Positions 1-5,176 of a stretch of DNA of 8,109 bases are shown in pieces. A model generated the notes under the pieces. It saw only the letters and a list, made by a program, of their open reading frames with translations, searched no databases and was not told the DNA's origin. A program made the position numbers and the translations under genes. The DNA comes from Gallionellaceae bacterium. GTDB lineage: Bacteria; Pseudomonadota; Gammaproteobacteria; Burkholderiales; Gallionellaceae. The stretch spans positions 1 through 8,109 of the forward strand of contig JAITMU010000177.1 of the NCBI GenBank assembly GCA_031277195.1. Direction: 5' to 3'. Every line of letters starts with the position of its first letter. Positions within the stretch are counted from its first letter, which is position 1.

Positions 1-2
1 TA

Positions 3-27
3 CCCCTCTCCCACAAGGGGAGAGGGG
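3..27. repeat. GC-rich perfect hairpin upstream of adk
   Basis: A perfect 10-bp stem (3-12 pairs with 18-27) closes a 5-nt loop. The arms are CCCCTCTCCC and GGGAGAGGGG. It lies 46 bp before the adk start and has no downstream T-run, so it is not a classical intrinsic terminator. It could still stop or stabilise the transcript of a gene to the left of the window. Short palindromes of this composition are often dispersed repeats in proteobacterial genomes; copy number cannot be judged here. Confidence 0.6.
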
Positions 28-73
28 ATGATTGCCATTTTGAAATTCTGATCACGAACCGGAAAGTAAAACC

Positions 74-727
74 ATGAAACTCATCCTCCTCGGCGCGCCT
101 GGCGCTGGCAAAGGCACACAAGCCAACTACATCAAGGACAAATTCAACATCCCGCAGATTTCCACCGGCGACATGCTGCGCGCTGCGGTGAAAGCAGGCA
201 CGCCGCTTGGCGTCGCGGCGAAAAAAATCATGGATGCGGGCGGGCTGGTGTCGGACGACATCATCATCAATCTGGTGAAGGAACGCATCAAGGAGGCGGA
301 CTGCGCCAACGGCTTTCTGTTCGACGGCTTCCCGCGCACCATTCCGCAGGCCGAAGCGATGAAGCAGGCGGGCGTGAACATCGACTATGTGGTGGAGATC
401 GACGTGGACGATGCCGAGATCGTGCAGCGCATGAGCGGGCGGCGCGTGCATCCGGGATCGGGACGCACCTATCACGTCACGTTCAATCCGCCCGAGGTGG
501 CGGGCAAGGATGACGCCACCGGCGAAGACCTGGTGCAGCGTCCCGATGACGAGGAGGAAACCGTGAAAAAACGCCTCGCCGTTTATCACGATCAAACCAA
601 ACCGCTGGTCGATTACTACGCCAGTTGGGCGAACAGCGGCGAGCCTGGCGCACCGCGCCATGTGCGCATCGCAGGTGTCGGCAGCGTGGACGCCATCCGC
701 GACCAGATTTTCGCCGCACTGCAATGA
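74..727 (+). CDS. adk: Adenylate kinase (long-LID type)
   Basis: Cytoplasmic enzyme that interconverts ATP + AMP and 2 ADP, balancing the adenylate pool. The 217-residue length fits the bacterial long form (E. coli about 214). Visible motifs are the P-loop GAPGAGKG at residues 7-14 with Lys13, STGDMLR at 30-36, DGFPRT at 84-89 with the AMP-site Arg88, and a long LID starting at SGRRVHPGSGRTYH (121-134). The LID keeps His126, Ser129, Asp146 and Thr149, the hydrogen-bonding tetrad of Gram-negative enzymes, instead of the zinc-binding cysteines of many Gram-positive ones. The start is supported by a partial Shine-Dalgarno, GGAAAG at 61-66, 7 nt upstream. The stop codon overlaps the next start (ATGA), implying translational coupling. 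Betaproteobacterial character is judged from overall sequence style. Confidence 0.98.
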   Translation: MKLILLGAPGAGKGTQANYIKDKFNIPQISTGDMLRAAVKAGTPLGVAAKKIMDAGGLVSDDIIINLVKERIKEADCANGFLFDGFPRTIPQAEAMKQAGVNIDYVVEIDVDDAEIVQRMSGRRVHPGSGRTYHVTFNPPEVAGKDDATGEDLVQRPDDEEETVKKRLAVYHDQTKPLVDYYASWANSGEPGAPRHVRIAGVGSVDAIRDQIFAALQ

Positions 728-1110
728 CACTCCAGCTCGCCGACGCAAAACGCATCGCCGCCGCCGCCGAAGCCGAGGCCGCGCGCAACGGCTGGAAAGT
801 AACGATCGCCGTCGTGGATGCGGGCGGGCACCTGCTCTATCTGCAACGCGAACACGACACGCAATTTGGCAGCATCGAACTCGCCATCCGCAAAGCCCAC
901 GCCGCCGCCGCATTTCAACGACCCACAAAAGTTTCAGAGGACGCCGTGCAAAGCGGGCGACTGATTCATCTCGCCTTGCCGGGCGTGATCCCCTCCGACG
1001 GCGGCCTGCCCTTGCTGCGCGATGGCAAGGTGATCGGCGGAATTGGCGTCAGCGGAGTAAAAGCGTTTCAGGATGGGCAGGTGGCGCAGGCGGGGGTTGA
1101 GGCGCTGTAA
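724..1110 (+). CDS. GlcG/HbpS family (DUF336) heme-binding-like protein
   Basis: A 128-residue protein of the GlcG/HbpS family. Members are small alpha/beta proteins; some bind heme (HbpS) and others lie in glycolate or diol-utilisation loci with unclear roles. Seen here: the N-terminal VVDAGGHLL strand-turn (30-38), the conserved C-terminal block running from GGLPLLRDGK (93-102) into GGIGVSG (105-111), and the closing helix with QAGVEAL (122-128). No signal peptide is visible, so a cytoplasmic location is likely. I chose the ATG at 724 because it overlaps the adk stop as ATGA and gives a normal family length. Longer in-frame starts from 625 would read through adk and add a basic, unrelated N-terminus. 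There is no separate promoter or clear Shine-Dalgarno, so expression probably depends on adk. The ligand is unknown. Confidence 0.87.
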   Translation: MTLQLADAKRIAAAAEAEAARNGWKVTIAVVDAGGHLLYLQREHDTQFGSIELAIRKAHAAAAFQRPTKVSEDAVQSGRLIHLALPGVIPSDGGLPLLRDGKVIGGIGVSGVKAFQDGQVAQAGVEAL

Positions 1111-1116
1111 CGCACC

Positions 1117-1977
1117 ATGTCCGCCGGTAAATTCTGGCCGCTGATCGCCCATTTCCAAAGCCGCGAAGCCCGTCTCGGCGAGCGGATGCGGCGCAACCGC
1201 GTCAGCGCCTTCCTCTATGAATTTCTGCGCTTCGGCGTCAAACAGGCATGGGCTTGCCTGTTCGGCGGCGCGATGGTCGCACTGATCGTTGCAACCCATT
1301 ACGCCTACCCGCCAGACACAGCCCTCTCGCGCTACGATTTCCTGTTTCTCGCCGCGCTCGCCATCCAGTGCATCATGCTGATCCTCCGGCTGGAAACGCT
1401 GGAAGAAGCAAAAGTCATCCTGATCTATCACGTCATCGGCACCGCGATGGAAATCTTCAAGACCCACGTCGGTTCCTGGATTTACCCTGAAAACGCATTC
1501 TTCCGAATCGGTGGCGTACCCTTGTTTTCCGGCTTCATGTACGCATCCGTCGGCAGCTACATCACCCGTTGCTGGCGACTGTTCGATTTTCGTTTCACGC
1601 ACCACCCGCCGGTATGGGCGCTTTTGCTGCTGTCCACCATCATCTACGTCAATTTTTTCTCGCATCACTACACAATTGATTTGCGCTGGCTGCTTTTCAT
1701 CGCCAGCGCCATCCTGCTCGGCAGAACCTGGGTTCACTATCACATCTGGCACACACACCGGCGCATGCCGCTGCTGCTCGGGCTGTTTCTCGTCAGTTTG
1801 TTCATCTGGTTCGCCGAAAATCTCGGCACCTGGGCGCACGCCTGGATGTATCCGCATCAGGCAGCAAGCTGGAGCATGGTGAGCTTCAGCAAACTCGGAT
1901 CGTGGTTTTTATTGTTAATCATCAGCTACAGCCTGGTCGCATGGGTGAACAAGCCGGAGCGGGACAGCGCGGGGTAA
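1117..1977 (+). CDS. DUF817 family integral membrane protein
   Basis: A 286-residue polytopic inner-membrane protein that I recognise as DUF817 (YoaT-like); its biochemical function is not established. Hydrophobic segments lie at about 43-62, 73-91, 98-112, 131-150, 166-181, 190-203, 218-233 and 260-276, giving seven or eight helices. Conserved-looking polar residues sit at membrane edges: the KVILIYHVIGTAMEIFKTH stretch (99-117), GSWIYPE (119-125), FSGFMYASVGSYI (137-149), and the ENLGTW...HAWMYP block (234-246). This recurring His/Glu/Trp pattern suggests a buried polar site, but that is inference. The basic N-terminus (residues 1-35) probably faces the cytoplasm. The gene starts 6 bp after the DUF336 stop and has only a weak GAGG further upstream, so it is likely co-transcribed and partly coupled. 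It converges on a minus-strand gene 19 bp after its stop. Confidence 0.85.
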   Translation: MSAGKFWPLIAHFQSREARLGERMRRNRVSAFLYEFLRFGVKQAWACLFGGAMVALIVATHYAYPPDTALSRYDFLFLAALAIQCIMLILRLETLEEAKVILIYHVIGTAMEIFKTHVGSWIYPENAFFRIGGVPLFSGFMYASVGSYITRCWRLFDFRFTHHPPVWALLLLSTIIYVNFFSHHYTIDLRWLLFIASAILLGRTWVHYHIWHTHRRMPLLLGLFLVSLFIWFAENLGTWAHAWMYPHQAASWSMVSFSKLGSWFLLLIISYSLVAWVNKPERDSAG

Positions 1978-1996
1978 GCCCCACTTGCTATACCCC

Positions 1997-2635
1997 TCAA
2001 CCGTCATTCCCGCCAAAAACACGCGGGAATGACGGGTCAATATGCCAACCCGTTTGCTTGTCATTTTCAAGTTTGAAGGCAGCGCAGTTGGGCATCGCAA
2101 AAGCGAGGCGGTAACGCTGAAATGCAATCATGTCGTCGGCGGTTTTCGTGGAGTTGCCGCGCAATAGCCAGTGCAGCATGATGAGCCAGATGCCATGTCC
2201 GAAGATCACCGATGCGTCTTCGATCTCGTCCAGTTTGGCAATGAAATCGTCCACGCGGCCGGCAAATTCGGCAAAGGTGTCCGCTTGCTCTCCCCAGCGA
2301 TGGAGCGGATCCGGCTTTTCCCAATAACGACGGACGAAAAGACGACGTTGCGCGCCGTCCATGCCTTCGATCAAGGCGGGATCAACCAGTGAAAATTCAT
2401 CGAGCAGCGCGTATTCCTGCGGCGCGATTCCAACGAGCGCGCAATATGGCTCCGCCGTCTGCCGTGTTCGCAGCATCGTGGACACTCGTATCGCCGCAGG
2501 CGCGGACGGCAGCAACGCCGCCAGCGCTGCCGCTTGTTGCCGTCCCGCGTCCGAGAGCGGAATCGCGCCATGCGGCATCGTCACGCCCCCCGCATTTGCA
2601 AAACTCTCCGCGTGGCGCACCAGCAGAATAGCCAT
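1997..2635 (-). CDS. Histidine phosphatase superfamily protein (phosphoglycerate mutase-like)
   Basis: A 212-residue cytoplasmic branch-1 histidine phosphatase. Substrates in this family range from sugar phosphates and nucleotides to phosphoproteins, and none can be assigned here. The core is visible: LVRHAES at 5-11 with the phospho-accepting His8 and Arg7, LRTRQT at 55-60 with Arg56, LLDEF at 77-81 with the probable acid Glu80, and FGHG at 145-148 with the second catalytic His147. A CAGGGTG Shine-Dalgarno-like sequence (minus strand, 2643-2649) precedes the ATG. The gene is divergent from the carbonic anhydrase gene across 77 bp. Its last 12 codons (residues 201-212) exactly fill a palindromic repeat at 2001-2035, so the C-terminus seems to have been altered by repeat insertion. 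The fold should end before this tail, so activity is probably intact. Confidence 0.9.
   Translation of the reverse strand: MAILLVRHAESFANAGGVTMPHGAIPLSDAGRQQAAALAALLPSAPAAIRVSTMLRTRQTAEPYCALVGIAPQEYALLDEFSLVDPALIEGMDGAQRRLFVRRYWEKPDPLHRWGEQADTFAEFAGRVDDFIAKLDEIEDASVIFGHGIWLIMLHWLLRGNSTKTADDMIAFQRYRLAFAMPNCAAFKLENDKQTGWHIDPSFPRVFGGNDG
2001..2035. repeat. REP-like palindrome between convergent genes
   Basis: A perfect 13-bp inverted repeat: CCGTCATTCCCGC at 2001-2013 pairs with GCGGGAATGACGG at 2023-2035 around a 9-nt loop. The outer CCGTCATTCC is identical to the ends of the repeats at 3334 and 4901, so all three belong to one dispersed family resembling the GTCATTCC...GGAATGAC palindromes of many proteobacteria (compare neisserial dRS3). 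Its place between converging genes would let its RNA hairpin act as a two-way transcription stop or 3'-end protector. It also encodes the C-terminus of the minus-strand phosphatase. Confidence 0.85.
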
Positions 2636-2673
2636 GAATTTACACCCTGGAAATTATCGGATCGTAGCGCGGT

Positions 2674-2679
2674 TATACT
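2674..2679 (+). promoter_or_regulatory. Possible -10 element for the carbonic anhydrase gene
   Basis: TATACT lies 33 bp before the ATG at 2713, inside the 77-bp divergent spacer. It is close to the sigma70 -10 consensus, but no good -35 hexamer lies 16-18 bp upstream. The predicted leader is short and carries no obvious Shine-Dalgarno. The bases that follow (CTATCATCCA, 2678-2687) recur exactly at 3535-3544 before the peroxidase gene. Confidence 0.3.
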
Positions 2680-2712
2680 ATCATCCACATCCTGATTTTC
2701 ATCCACACAACC

Positions 2713-3240
2713 ATGCTCTACGACCTCGCCGACCGCAAACCTGAACTCCGTGGCACGCACCACTTCATCGCGCCCGACGCTGCCGTGATCGGTTCGGTGA
2801 TTCTGGAAAACAACGTCAGCATCTGGTTCAACGCCGTGCTGCGCGGCGACATTGAGCCGATTCATATCGGCGAAAACAGCAACGTGCAGGATGGCGCGGT
2901 GTTGCACACCGACGCTGGCGCGCCGCTGGTGGTGGGCAACAATGTCACCGTCGGGCACAAAGCGGTGTTGCATGGCTGCACGGTCGGCGACGGCAGTTTG
3001 ATCGGCATCAACAGCGTAGTGTTAAGCCGCGCAGTCATCGGACGGAATTGTCTGATCGGCGCGAATGCGCTGGTCACGGAAGGAAAAGTCATTCCGGATA
3101 ATTCGCTGGTGCTGGGCGCGCCAGGAAAAGTTGCGCGCGCCTTGAGCGCAGAAGAAATCGCCGCGATGCGCGAGAATACGGCGCATTATGTGGAAAATTT
3201 GCAGCTTTATCTAAGTTCGTTCGCAGTTGGTCGCCTGTAA
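2713..3240 (+). CDS. Gamma-class carbonic anhydrase-like hexapeptide protein (YrdA/CamH type)
   Basis: A 175-residue left-handed beta-helix protein, probably a cytoplasmic homotrimer. Gamma carbonic anhydrases hydrate CO2 to bicarbonate at a metal site shared between subunits. The three metal-ligand histidines are present: His65 (VLHTD), His82 (VGHKA) and His87 (LHGC). The LRGD motif (Arg44, Asp46) and VQDG (Gln59, Asp60) also match active-site positions of the family. Imperfect hexapeptide repeats run from about residue 18 to 138, followed by a C-terminal helix (about 144-168). The acidic loop of the archaeal Cam enzyme is absent, which fits the YrdA/CamH branch, where activity is not always demonstrated. 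Translation appears to start without a clear Shine-Dalgarno. A diverged, broken second copy of its 3' half lies at 4955-5160, just before pfp. Confidence 0.92.
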   Translation: MLYDLADRKPELRGTHHFIAPDAAVIGSVILENNVSIWFNAVLRGDIEPIHIGENSNVQDGAVLHTDAGAPLVVGNNVTVGHKAVLHGCTVGDGSLIGINSVVLSRAVIGRNCLIGANALVTEGKVIPDNSLVLGAPGKVARALSAEEIAAMRENTAHYVENLQLYLSSFAVGRL

Positions 3241-3243
3241 CTC

Positions 3244-3313
3244 GTAGGGCGGGGCTTGCCCCGCGCTGTTTGAATCTCAACGACCGCACCGCGCGGGGCA
3301 AGCCCCGCCCTAC
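3244..3313. repeat. Long inverted repeat A, 23-bp arms
   Basis: Arms at 3244-3266 and 3291-3313 are perfect reverse complements over 23 bp and flank a 24-nt spacer. The arm begins GTAGGGCGGGGCTTGCCCCG. It begins 4 bp after the carbonic anhydrase stop and would form a very stable hairpin on either strand, so it may protect or end that transcript; no T-tract follows. The last 15 bp (3299-3313) recur exactly at 4931-4945. The structure fits a non-autonomous dispersed palindromic element. No coding capacity is seen. Confidence 0.9.
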
Positions 3314-3333
3314 TCCTCCGTCACTCCTTTCTC

Positions 3334-3462
3334 CCGTCATTCCAGCGAACGCTGGAATCCAGCAGATTGAACAACACCGCGCAGCGGACAAAACCTTGCT
3401 GTCCGGCTACGCCGGAATATTTTGATAAATGCGCTGGATTCCAGCGTTCGCTGGAATGACGG
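3334..3462. repeat. REPIN/MITE-like element B, 30-bp inverted ends
   Basis: Perfect 30-bp terminal inverted repeats (3334-3363 and 3433-3462) enclose a 69-bp spacer. Each arm contains a smaller palindrome (TCCAGCGAACGCTGGA or its complement), so each end can fold alone or pair with the other. This is the architecture of REP doublets (REPINs), which are moved in trans by RAYT-type proteins; none is encoded in the window. The spacer has a small hairpin, TCCGGC-TAC-GCCGGA (3402-3416), followed by a T-rich run that could end transcription. With element A it fills most of the 397-bp gap between the carbonic anhydrase and peroxidase genes. Positions 3463-3637 show only the peroxidase leader. Confidence 0.85.
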
Positions 3463-3624
3463 AGTGAATGGGGTGAGGGAGAAAAATTCCACTGCCGGAT
3501 TTGCATAAAAGTACGCCACACTTTTCAAATCTTGCTATCATCCATATCAAACTGTCCTACATAGGATGGTTTTCTACAATAACAATTTATTAGCGCTTTT
3601 GAATCAACCCCTTCAATTCGTTAA

Positions 3625-3629
3625 AGGAG
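3625..3629 (+). promoter_or_regulatory. Strong ribosome binding site fixing the peroxidase start
   Basis: AGGAG within TTAAAGGAGT lies 8 nt before the ATG at 3638. It decides between that ATG and an in-frame ATG at 3566, which lacks such a site and would bury the lipoprotein signal 24 residues from the N-terminus. Confidence 0.85.
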
Positions 3630-3637
3630 TTTGCCCC

Positions 3638-4894
3638 ATGAAAGCCGGTAAACAATTTTCCCTGATTTTGTCATGCACTTTGTTCAGTTTGCTCACCGCC
3701 TGTGGCGGCGGTAGCGATGACGACAACGATGATGATGCGCCCGAACTTTCCCGACAAGCGCAAGCCGGGAGGTTGGTATTCAACGACACTTCCCTGTCCG
3801 ACCCGACCAATACGCCAGCAGGGGGCGGGCAAGGCTGTGTGAGTTGCCACGATCCCGCGCTCGCTTATACCGACCCCAGCACGGTGAATCGGGATATCGG
3901 CGTCTCCCCTGCCGTTGATCCGAGCATATTGGGCATACGCAATACGCCGACCATTCCCTACGGCATTTTCGCACCGCCTTTCAGCTTTACCGCGACTGGC
4001 GCCGTTGGCGGCATCGTGCATGATGGCCGCTTCATCAATCTGGAGGCGCAAGCCGCAGGGCCGCCGTTGAATCAACGGGAAATGATGAATGACACCAGAG
4101 CGGCTTACCTCCTCCGCATCAAGCAGAGCACGATCTACCCTGAATTGCGGCGGCTTCTGGGCGCTAATCTGTTCGACAGCTTCGACAACAACGACGACGA
4201 TACCAGCCCTGCGGTTAATACGGCCTATATCACGCTCGCCAACGCCGTCGCCGCATTCGAGCGGGAAGACGCGAGTTTCCAACTGTTCAACTCGAAATTC
4301 GATGCCTCGCTAAACGGTCGGGCGCAACTGACCGCCGACGAGCAGGCGGGACTGAACCTGTTCAACACGCATTGCGCCTCCTGCCATCCCAGCACGCGCC
4401 CCGATCAGAGCCTGGTGAATCCGCCCACGCCGCCGCTGTTCACCGATTTCACCTATCACGCGCTCGGCGTGCCGCGCAATGCGAAAATCCCCGACAATGC
4501 AGACCCCGCTTTCTTCGATCTGGGATTGTGCGGACCGGAGCGCGCGGACGCCGCCACCGTGCGCGATCAGCGCCCGGAATTGTGCGGCGCGTTCAAGGTG
4601 CCGACGCTGCGTAATATCGCCGTCACCGCGCCCTATTTCCATAACGGCTTTTTCGCCACGCTGGAGGAAGTGGTCGAGTTTTATGCAACGCGCGAAGTCA
4701 CGCCCGAACGCTGGTACGTCGATGGCGTGAAATACAACGATCTGACGGAACAGTATCGCGGCAACGTCAACAACACGGATGTGCCGTTCGCCCTGCAAAC
4801 AAGCACCGGCCAACGGGCGTTTAGTCCGGCGGAAGCCGCTCAAATCGTGGCGTTTCTCAGGACATTGACGGATGCGCATCTGGCTACGCCCTGA
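3638..4894 (+). CDS. Di-heme cytochrome c peroxidase/MauG-like lipoprotein
   Basis: A 418-residue exported c-type cytochrome. The family reduces H2O2 with electrons from small cytochromes or, in MauG-like members, oxidises a partner protein; which applies here is unknown. The N-terminus is a lipoprotein signal with lipobox LLTAC (acylated Cys22). It is followed by GGGS and a DDDNDDD tether, with no Asp at +2, so outer-membrane anchoring facing the periplasm is likely. Heme 1 binds at CVSCH (Cys67, Cys70, His71) and heme 2 at CASCH (Cys246, Cys249, His250). The family signature APYFHNG (331-337) with FATLEEVVEFY follows. The protein is longer than classical CcpA (about 320-350), mostly through insertions between the two heme domains. 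The gene stands alone: repeats lie on both sides and the neighbours are unrelated metabolic genes. No mau or mbnP-like partner is present. Confidence 0.9.
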   Translation: MKAGKQFSLILSCTLFSLLTACGGGSDDDNDDDAPELSRQAQAGRLVFNDTSLSDPTNTPAGGGQGCVSCHDPALAYTDPSTVNRDIGVSPAVDPSILGIRNTPTIPYGIFAPPFSFTATGAVGGIVHDGRFINLEAQAAGPPLNQREMMNDTRAAYLLRIKQSTIYPELRRLLGANLFDSFDNNDDDTSPAVNTAYITLANAVAAFEREDASFQLFNSKFDASLNGRAQLTADEQAGLNLFNTHCASCHPSTRPDQSLVNPPTPPLFTDFTYHALGVPRNAKIPDNADPAFFDLGLCGPERADAATVRDQRPELCGAFKVPTLRNIAVTAPYFHNGFFATLEEVVEFYATREVTPERWYVDGVKYNDLTEQYRGNVNNTDVPFALQTSTGQRAFSPAEAAQIVAFLRTLTDAHLATP

Positions 4895-4900
4895 TTTGTC

Positions 4901-4945
4901 CCGTCATTCCAGCTTGCGCTGGAATGACGGCAAGCCCCGCCCTAC
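4901..4945. repeat. Chimeric REP-like repeat C after the peroxidase gene
   Basis: CCGTCATTCCAGC (4901-4913) pairs perfectly over 13 bp with GCTGGAATGACGG (4918-4930) around the loop TTGC. It starts 6 bp after the peroxidase stop, so it can serve as its 3' hairpin. The next 15 bp, CAAGCCCCGCCCTAC (4931-4945), are identical to the right end of element A (3299-3313), without the pairing arm. The unit thus joins an element-B-type palindrome to a fragment of element A, and coding homology to carbonic anhydrase begins 10 bp later. Confidence 0.85.
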
Positions 4946-4954
4946 ATCATCGTG

Positions 4955-5160
4955 TGGAATTGTCCGAATACGAACGTATGGGGCGCGACAAATAAAATTA
5001 TCCCTGATGATTCACTGGTAATTGGCTCACCGAGGAAAAATTTGCGTATACTCACCGCCAAAGAAAGTGCGGCCATGCATTCAAGAAGACGGCACGCCAT
5101 GTGGAAAATTTGCATCAGTATTTGAATCAGCTCGCAGGTTGTGACGGGCACAACCTGTAA
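4955..5160 (+). pseudogene. 3' remnant of a second gamma carbonic anhydrase gene
   Basis: This gap before pfp is not empty: it matches the last third of the intact carbonic anhydrase gene (3043-3240). From 4994 it reads K-IIPDDSLVIGSPRK, against K-VIPDNSLVLGAPGK in the intact copy; 17 of 28 residues are identical up to the Met codon at 5075. A net +2 (or -1) shift between about 5078 and 5088 then breaks the frame. From 5089 the shifted frame reads TARHVENLHQYL, against TAHYVENLQLYL (8 of 12 identical), and ends in a matching CCTGTAA. Residues equivalent to 1-110, including all metal-binding histidines, are missing, so no enzyme can be made. The left edge is at repeat C. The divergence suggests an old paralogue, not a recent duplicate. 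The remnant stop lies 16 bp before the pfp start. Confidence 0.85.
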
Positions 5161-5164
5161 ATTC

Positions 5165-5170
5165 AGGGGG
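5165..5170 (+). promoter_or_regulatory. Ribosome binding site fixing the pfp start
   Basis: AGGGGG lies 6 nt before the ATG at 5177. It favours this start over an in-frame GTG at 5141, which would add 12 residues read from the carbonic anhydrase remnant. Confidence 0.8.
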
Positions 5171-5176
5171 AATCAA

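Noticed and set aside
934..1857. 307-codon minus-strand open frame opposite the DUF336 and DUF817 genes
   Set aside because: It is antisense to two recognisable families, has low-complexity charged composition and no recognisable motif.
3244..3462. Possible CRISPR array from clustered repeats
   Set aside because: The repeats are two different inverted-repeat types, not regularly spaced direct repeats with unique spacers, and no cas gene is present.
3566..3637. In-frame upstream ATG that would lengthen the peroxidase by 24 residues
   Set aside because: It lacks a ribosome binding site and would place the lipoprotein signal internally. The ATG at 3638 has AGGAG at proper spacing and a clean lipobox.
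5141..5176. GTG at 5141 as the pfp start
   Set aside because: The extra 12 residues are read from the carbonic anhydrase remnant out of its frame, and the Shine-Dalgarno at 5165-5170 fits the ATG at 5177.
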